Part shown: positions 56,820 to 64,000 of the stretch, in pieces
Layout: every line of letters starts with the position of its first letter
Position numbering within the stretch: the stretch's first letter is position 1
Assembly: GCF_964199755.1 (NCBI RefSeq)
Contig: NC_133896.1
Coordinates: forward strand, 83,481,815 to 83,545,814
Direction of reading: 5' to 3'
Origin: Larus michahellis
Lineage: Eukaryota; Chordata; Aves; Charadriiformes; Laridae
Length of the DNA: 64,000 bases
Position numbers and translations under genes: made by a program
Notes under the pieces: model-generated
Database searches by the model: none
What the model saw: only the letters and a program-made list of their open reading frames with translations
Told to the model about the DNA's origin: nothing

Positions 56820-57580
56820 AGACTGAGAAGCCAGCAACTGGAGAGAAGGGAAAGCGTGCCTGTTGCTGTGTGGGTGTGGGTGTCAGCGTGTGTCCTTGCT
56901 AGTGAATATCACGCTGCACTACCTACAAATAGGATAAGAGTCTTGGCAGCCAGGTATTGGAGTGGCCGTAAACAACCAGAGGGTCTGAAAGTTGGCTACT
57001 GGAGGGACTTGGGCGTCTGGGGGTCAGCTGCTGGGAAGGCTAGTGGAGAGACCTGTTTGTGTATGTCTGCGGTGACGGGGAGGATAGGGATCCAGGGGCC
57101 AGATACTGGGGAGACTCAACAGCTCCGTCCAGTTACTGGGGGGATCTGTAGGGCGTGTGTGTGTCTGTGTAGGTATGCAAGGAAGTCTGAGTACCAGCAA
57201 CAAGGTTTGCAGGACGCAGGGGTTCGTACATCCAAGTGACAGCAGCAGGGGAGACCAAAGATCAGGGGAAATTACTGGATAGACTGTCTAAAAGCACATC
57301 AGCTGCTGGAGGGATGGTGTGTGTGTACAAATATATGTGTGAATGTATGTATGGATGTATATGTACACATACATGCATACATACACATACATTTACCACT
57401 AAAGGGCTTTCATCCTCATCAGTTGGAGAATGTAACAGGATGAGGCCATTGGTGCTGTTTGTGTTTGGTTGAGTGTTATCTGACTGTGTTGGTCTGTAGA
57501 ACCATAGATATGTATGTACGTATTATGTGCATGTATGGCTACTAGAAATGCATGCCCAGCCTTGCTACTGGGGGGAACTG
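56820..57580 (+). repeat. Degenerate G-rich minisatellite-like region
   Basis: A motif of the form CCAGNTACTGGGGGGA recurs at about 56831, 56991, 57023, 57099, 57129, 57264, 57297 and 57555, spaced by roughly 30-80 bases or multiples, interspersed with GTGTGTGT runs. The plus strand is G-rich. Open frames here (for example 140 codons at 56817-57239) reflect the repeat and are not considered genes. Confidence 0.5.
57344..57385. repeat. Imperfect ATGT/ACAT palindrome
   Basis: Two 21-base arms meeting at 57364/57365 (centre ATGT|ACAC) match at 19 of 21 positions as an inverted repeat. The sequence is alternating purine-pyrimidine and lies at the edge of the minisatellite-like region. Confidence 0.85.
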
Positions 57581-60500
57581 GGTCTATGGAGCTGCATCAG
57601 CCCCGTCTGGATTCAGCCTGGATTTGGCAACCCCCAGTGCTCTGGAATTCTCTGAGTCCCAAAAGCTCAGACTTCTTTTTGTGCTGTTGGAGAACTTAGA
57701 GCTCGTCTGTCTCACAGCTAAAATAAATCAGACCCACTGTATATACAAAATCCGAAGTCAAGGTGGAGAAACAATTTAATTATGACTACAGCTCTGCAGA
57801 AGTGTGTAGGGCCCTAATTCAGAAAACAAGTATTCGTCTAACTGCAGACATGTAAAGTGTACCCAGACTTAAAGTTATGCTCAGATTTAAGCACCACTTT
57901 AATAAGGTTTTAATGAAAACAGAAAGTTATTTTCGTGGCTGAGTTAACGGTCAAGGCTGTTGTTCCTAACTCTATTTCTATCCACAATAGCCTCAGCATT
58001 TATTAGTGCTTCCAAACCAGGTTGGGTGTCTTTTTGGGTGTATGGACTAAGCTCCACACAAGGCTTTCAGATAGACTGGCAACACACCTATCATGCAGTG
58101 AGGATGCATGCCCCATCCATACGTTCCCTAGCTTCTGGGACCTGCTCTAAGAGTGACAGTTTCTTCTCATTCATCCCTTATTCCAGCCAAGCCTGGCTTC
58201 TTAACACACTCTTTTCCTTTGATGGTCAAGCCATTCTCAGGGGAGAGCTGGATTTGAACATCTTCAGGACAAAGTGGGCCTGTAAACCGAGTTCCCTGCT
58301 TCAAAGAGATTGATACAGTCTTATGCAGTGGCAAATATATACAACCGTAGGGCATCCCTGCCATGGCAGCAAAGAGCAGGCTGACCTCCCTTCCTTGTTG
58401 GTGCCTAACCTCAAAAAAGGGTTTGGGGCTACGAATCCAGACCTGAAAGAAGGGCCTGAATCTGGTGGCCCTTGCGAACCCCTTTAGTATTCCCTTATGA
58501 CTACAGTAGATGGTTCCTACATAGTCTGCTGGCTGCTGTCATTCCCAGCTGACTAATGCTCCTCTGCTGCTGCCCGGGAGGCGAAGGGGGCTCTGGATTC
58601 AGCCCGCGGCATGCAAAGTGCTACACAGGGCTGAGCACGTGCGTGGGACCGCACACATCGGGAGCTGGAAAACTGGGGGAGCTCTGAACCCTCCTTATTC
58701 TCTGGCTGCAGCTCTGCCCGCGGGGAGGGTAACTGCCTGCAGCTGGTCACCCTGGCTGCCTTCCTCTCTGCTGAAGGTTGACACCCCCACCGAGTGAAAC
58801 ACTCCCCAAAATGCCTCCCTGAGCCTCCGTAGGCAAAATGAGGTGGATGAGAAGAGCTCCTTGGTTGCCATGTATAAACTGGCGCACCTCCCTTTGAGTG
58901 AAAGGCAGCAGCAACGAGCAGCAGTAGGTGATAATCTTTCAGCTGATGTCATGGCAGCGGAAAGAAAACTCGATCAAGGCTGAGGTATTCATTTGAGCAG
59001 GGCAGTGGAGGCAGCACCCTAATTCCTATGAGAGAATTAAAAAAAAAAAAAGAGCCTTTGGATGTTTCCTGACTGCCCTTCCCATTCACCAGGGTTTTCA
59101 GCTTTGCCCTCTCAAAAAGGCATCAAGAATGTGGCAGTGCAGGCTGTATACGATACATGCTATACCCATGTCATTTGTGTATTTTCTGCTTCTTTTATGG
59201 GGAAACATGCATTTCACAGCAGAGACAACTTCCCAAAGTTGTGACTTTTGGGAAGCTCAGGCCACACACATAAAGGAAAGATCTCTTCTGTCTATCCAAA
59301 CACCAAGCAATGTCTTGAGTATCGAAACTAAGGCAGCTTAAGCCCGTTGGCTCTCAGATGGGAGATATTCAGTGCTTTCTGAATGCCAAGCCCACATGTC
59401 TGAAGTTTAATCATAAATAGGGGTAACTTGGAATCACAAGCCATCTTGGAGAGTCTCGGTCTGCGTGCAGTGCAGTACCACAGTACAGGGGCACGGCCTG
59501 TGTGTTTCCCTGTGGTCTGCTCACACGCGGCTATCATAAGTAGCTCTGTAAAGAAGGATTCTGCCCGGTACTAAGAGCCTGCCAGATCACCTGCTTGCTG
59601 CATAAACCACCTGAGTTTTTACAGTGGAGTAATACACGAGCCAGACCTGCCAGACGCTTAGAAAAGCAAAGCAGAACAAGAACAAAGGTGGCAAACACAA
59701 AGCAACCAAAGAGGGGTAAGGATGGTCTAAGCCGGAGACGGCAACAGGATTCAGCAGCCGATGGTGTAGGAGGCTTTAACCTCTTGTGTTTGTGTCAACC
59801 GGATAGTAATAAAGTACAGCAATCCAGGACCCATTAACATGCAGTCCTGTGGCCAGTTCTTAAACAGTTTTCTCAAGGTGGATTTTATTGTGCCATGAGC
59901 ACAATCATTTTTCACAACATTATTTTCATGATAGGCTGTTAAACATTAAATTACAGCATTCCCAATGCCTTCAGGCTTTTTGTAACAGTAGGAGAAATGG
60001 TGGGCTGGAGAAGACAGCTGGGTTTGCACGTGGTATATGTCAGTTTACTTAAGCAGAACCATTTTACTGCTGCAGGAGGAATGCAGCAAAAGGTCAGTGC
60101 TGAAACTCCGCTGAAGTAAGCTGAGCACACATTCCAGCTGTGAACATATGCGCACTCCTTGCTTGATCAAAAAGGAAATTTCAGAGCTCTGATACATGCT
60201 TGCCTTGACCCTGCTCCATACCGCCTGTCTAGGGTGCATCAGACAAACTATTCTTTAATCCTGCATAGAAAACGCATTCTGGTTAAAGGATGGTTGGAAT
60301 AGTTGCATATCATCATTAGCTGCGTAATCTTAAACTGGCCCCTGCATACGGAGAAGTGCGTGATAGTGTGGAGAGGGATGTCAAGAGGAGGTGTGTTATA
60401 TGAATGCACCTGACCCTTCCAAACGAGACTCATCTTTGCAGAGGAAAAATAAACTCAATGTTATCATTTAGCTCTTGCATTTTCCTTGCTTGTGTCTTCT

Positions 60501-61609
60501 TCAAATGTTTCATCTTCTAGAGTCTACCTGATCTGGCCAGTGTCAGAAGCAGAATTCTGCACTAAGAAAACACGTAAAGAAGCCACACCAACTTAACTGG
60601 GCTGTTAAAAATTACACAAATGAAACTCTTATAGCTACAAGAACTTTTGGCTGATTTAGAACATGCCCTCATAACATCACTTGATAAAAATAAGACTCTG
60701 ACTTTTTAATAGAACAAATTACTTAGGTTTTATATTTAACTGCAGTCACTGTTAAAGCTATAACTGGTTTTCAGAATATTTTAGGAATCTGATCTTGATC
60801 TTCCATATGTTAAAAGCCATCACAACAAATACCTTACATTGCAGTTCCTGACGGAGAAACAACAAGGTGGCTGCAGCCTCAAATACAAAGCATTTATTTT
60901 GTGCTTAGGTTTGCTACTTTTATATCAGAGTAAGTATCAAAAATTATCATTTCAAGGCAAGGAAGGAGGCAGTCTTGAACCACAGAAACTTGCAAAACTG
61001 CATGACATTTGGAGAGAGAGCACTGGTGTTCTAGTTACAGCCAGCTCTTCAACAGCTCCCAGACTCCAGTGTGAAAAATGGCACTAGCATTGAGGACCCC
61101 TCGATGCACTGGGAGCAGAGGATGTTTTGACACAGAGCGGTGGTCTCCTTTCTGAAAACGGGACTTGCAGGCTTTAAAAATATTACCCAATGACCATTGT
61201 AATCAAAGAGATTAAAACTGGGTTTACTGATCTCATCTTGTCTTTGGGGTGTGCCTTGGAGGGAAGCTTTAGTCAGTTTAACTGTGCTGAACAGTCGTGG
61301 ATTAGTAGCAAAACATCTAGAATCATACACAGATCAAAAAGAGGGTGTTAAAAATATGAGGTTTAAAGAACGAGGTCTTTTATGGCAAAAGCCCAACCTT
61401 TTTTATTTATTTTGTTTTTTACTATGGGTACTATATGGGATGACCACATGTCACAAAATCACAATGAATAATAGTTTGGAGAGTGAAAACAACGTGTCGT
61501 GTAAATGTAGTAGGCATTTGAGAAAGAATCCATCACTAGTACTAGATTAGTTTATTTTCAACAAATTGTAGGAAAAGCTGATGCAATGAGGGTAGAGCTG
61601 GCATCCAGC
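57581..61609. other. Gene-free intergenic stretch
   Basis: No supported exon. It contains an A13 run at about 59039-59051 and a moderately GC-rich part at 58550-58950. The short frames have no recognisable similarity. Confidence 0.55.
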
Positions 61610-62030
61610 TGGACCCTGAAAAGATGGAGGAGTGGGTTGACAGGACCCTCATTCAGCCTGGCATTAAAAAACTGCAAAGCCCTGGCCCTGGGAAGACATT
61701 ATTCCTGGCAATAGTACAGGCTGAGCACTGAGTGGTGAGGTATTAGCTTTGCTTTTAGAAGAGGCTGGGGGTCCTGGTGGGGAGCGAGCTGAACCTAAAC
61801 CAGTAGTTGCGGTAAGGAAGGCCAACCACAGACGGGGCTGCACTAGCAAGAATGCAGCCAGGAGGCCGAGGACTGGGGGAAACAACTCTTTCCCTGTAGC
61901 TAGCGCTGGTGAGGCCACATCTGGTGTGCTGTGTCCAGTGTTGGCCATCCCCACACAAGAGAGAGGTCAACAAATCAGAGCGAGTCCAGTGGAGAGCCAC
62001 TAGGATGTACAGGGGACTGAAGGACATGGA
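61610..62030 (+). mobile_element. CR1 LINE, diverged internal 3' coding part
   Basis: GGGTTGACAGGACCCTCATT, ACGGGGCTGCACTAGCAAGA, GGTGAGGCCACATCTGGTGT and CTGTGTCCAGTGTTGG follow the C-terminal coding region of CR1 ORF2 in order. Many indels break the frame. The 3' UTR is not joined to it. Confidence 0.82.
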
Positions 62031-63739
62031 AGATGTTCAAGGACAGGCTGAAGGTGCCCTCGGCAACTGACAAGGATCAAGGTATTGCTAAACTGTTTGT
62101 AGCATTTTAGAGCTTTAGCCTCCTAGTAAAGAAAAAATATTTTTGTTTGTCTCAGAAAGGTGCGTTTTGAATAAAGTCCTGGATATCATCAGGGAAATTA
62201 TCTCATCCTTATGCGGAAAATTCACAAAACTTGAATGCTGCATATATGTCATAAATGTATCCCTTTTTCAAGCACAGAAGACACCAACAGAGCGCAGCTC
62301 TAACAGCTTTCTGCAGGAACTGTACAGGTCTCATAGAACGACCAGAACTGATATTATGGTTTAGTTCCACTTCTTTAACTCCATATTTTAGCTTTTCCAT
62401 GTTTCTTTTTATAATCTCTTTACTAACCCTGTTATTGCACCGAGATATAGCCTGTCTTGTCTCCTTCCCCTCTTCTCCAATACTGAAACCAAAGAGGTTC
62501 ACTCACTCTGCTTTTTTACACCCTCTGCTCCATAATGCTTCTAATCTTAGAACTACTTCTACGTGTGCCTATCTTTGCCGCTGTAAGTCAGGCCAGTTCA
62601 GCAATCTGCTGCAGCATGTGCCTGATTTTGAGTGTGTGAACAGTCCCAGGTTCCACAGAAGCCAACAATCACAGACTCCAAAAGTGCAACTTGCTAAAAA
62701 TTAGGTCCCAGCCACCTGTTGCATATATTTGGTCTTTGATGATGTAAGCCGCAATGCTGACTAGCTGTCTATTCCCCATATATTTTTTAGTGTTTGGTCC
62801 GTATTTTAACCTTTTCTATTTTTTCCTGTATGCCCCTGCAGATCTGGTGTTATCCTCATAATTTCCAAGATAAATTTCCATCCGTATGCCTGCAAAAGTC
62901 TCCCTCTAGTCTCTTTTGGTATCTTTGAATAACTCACCATCACCCTTCTGTCTCAAAATGAAGTGGTTTTGCTGTTCTTCTCCTTTTTTCTCCATTTCTT
63001 GGGCAGATTTTTTCCCTTAATATTTCTTTGCAGAACTAAGTCTTATCAGTTATATAGCCTTAAACAGCTCACCTGTCTTGTATTCCTGTTCCCTTGGAAG
63101 GTCTATACAAAATTGGACTTCCTCAATATGCTATGGCATAGCTTGAGCCCCCTTTGCTGTATTACTCACCCTGTTGAGGAGCTAAAAATTACCATATTCT
63201 CTTCCTTCTATTCAGAAAAGGAGCTAAAGGAACAAAACCTGAATTACCGCATTTATATATGAAAACTCATCCTGTTTGCAAACCTGACCAGAATGTAGAT
63301 CACTTCTGAAATAGCCCCATTTCTTCATTTAGACAATGAACTTCCTCTTTAGATGAATTTCTGATGGCTAACTGAGCTTTAGCCACCCACCTAGGTAGCT
63401 TTCTGAGAATGCAGCCTGCAGCTTTACTACAGCTCTGGTGATGAGAACGGGATACAGTTTTATATGCACATTTTGGAAGAGGGAAGGAAAAATCTACTGT
63501 TACTCTTATAGATCAAATTTAACTTTGGGTCTCTTTTAATCAACTTATTTATACTAAATAACAAAGAAGTAAAACTGCCTTACCCTCCCACTTACCTTTG
63601 CCTATTTACAGAGGTTCATATAAAGAGCAACCTGAAAGGGAAACGCCATCTCCATCCTCAAGCTAAAATGACATTTTGGAGCCATTGAAAAGTTCAAGCT
63701 GACAGCTACCTGATTTATGCTCCCAGGGACTGAAGGCAA
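62031..63739. other. Gene-free stretch
   Basis: AT-rich sequence with chance open frames of up to 149 codons. No domain, splice context or homology was recognised. Confidence 0.5.
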
Positions 63740-63890
63740 AGCACTGAATCTTTTGGACAGTTTTAAGGACAAAGTTCTATAAGGAAAAGATATTTACCCC
63801 TTAGAGTGGTGCAGCACTGGAATGGGCGCTCAGGGAGGGTAGGGAATCTCCTGTCTTTGAGGATACGTTTTCAGAGCGCTGAGCGCACCT
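63740..63890 (+). mobile_element. CR1-like LINE fragment
   Basis: AGTGGTGCAGCACTGGAATG, GGGCGCTCAGGGAGGGTAGG and GAATCTCCTGTCTTTGAGGA match the CR1 coding end (the HWNRLPREV-type segment). Short and diverged. Confidence 0.7.
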
Positions 63891-64000
63891 GGCAGGTATA
63901 ATTGCTCCGTACAGCTCTACCTGTACCCTCCAAACTGCACCCTCTTGCCCACGGCTCCAGGAGCAACCTTTAAGCTCAGGGCTGCGCCTTCAGTCCTGGC
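63891..64000. other. Window end, nothing recognised
   Basis: The last 110 bases hold no supported feature. Confidence 0.5.

Noticed and set aside
56817-57239. 140-codon plus-strand frame
   Set aside because: It coincides with the minisatellite-like G-rich region, and its composition reflects the repeat.

Overview
This window is vertebrate nuclear DNA, most likely from a bird. Coding sequence is split into short exons with canonical GT-AG introns. Several CR1 LINE fragments with the CR1-type 3' end (ATTCTATG octamers) are present, and a CpG island lies near 23.5-24.6 kb. The species cannot be told from the sequence. Nothing prokaryotic, no CRISPR array and no viral gene was seen.

Two real protein-coding genes lie head to head across that CpG island, the same divergent arrangement as on human 12p13. 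On the minus strand, RAD51AP1 has 9 coding exons between 24028 and 14155; the assembled reading frame is 326 codons with every intron phase consistent. On the plus strand, C12orf4 (DUF2362 family) has 13 coding exons between 25551 and 45526 plus a likely noncoding first exon ending at 24270; the assembled frame is 550 codons. The start codons are about 1.5 kb apart. The two first exons share a roughly 240-bp GC-rich core with E2F-like, ETS-like and GC-box motifs.

Region by region: 1-13.6 kb is gene-poor and holds two CR1 fragments and homopolymer tracts. 13.6-24.03 kb is RAD51AP1, whose intron 6 carries a 2.4-kb CR1 copy in antisense. 24.03-24.27 kb is the shared promoter. 24.27-45.5 kb is C12orf4, with an ancient L3/CR1-like remnant in intron 3, a MIR-like CORE-SINE remnant in intron 10, an 11-bp pyrimidine microsatellite in intron 11 and a short CR1 tail in intron 12. 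45.5-64 kb has no recognisable exon and holds CR1 remnants, a degenerate minisatellite and a TG/CA palindrome. FGF6, the expected next gene after C12orf4, was not found.

RAD51AP1 acts in RAD51-mediated strand exchange during homologous recombination. C12orf4 is a poorly understood cytoplasmic protein linked in humans to recessive intellectual disability. They share a promoter, but nothing here shows they share a pathway. I saw no wholly novel system. The most checkable new points are an in-frame pair of donor sites in C12orf4 exon 9, an acceptor in RAD51AP1 that is also a perfect donor motif, a UIM-like helix in RAD51AP1, and the SINE remnant.
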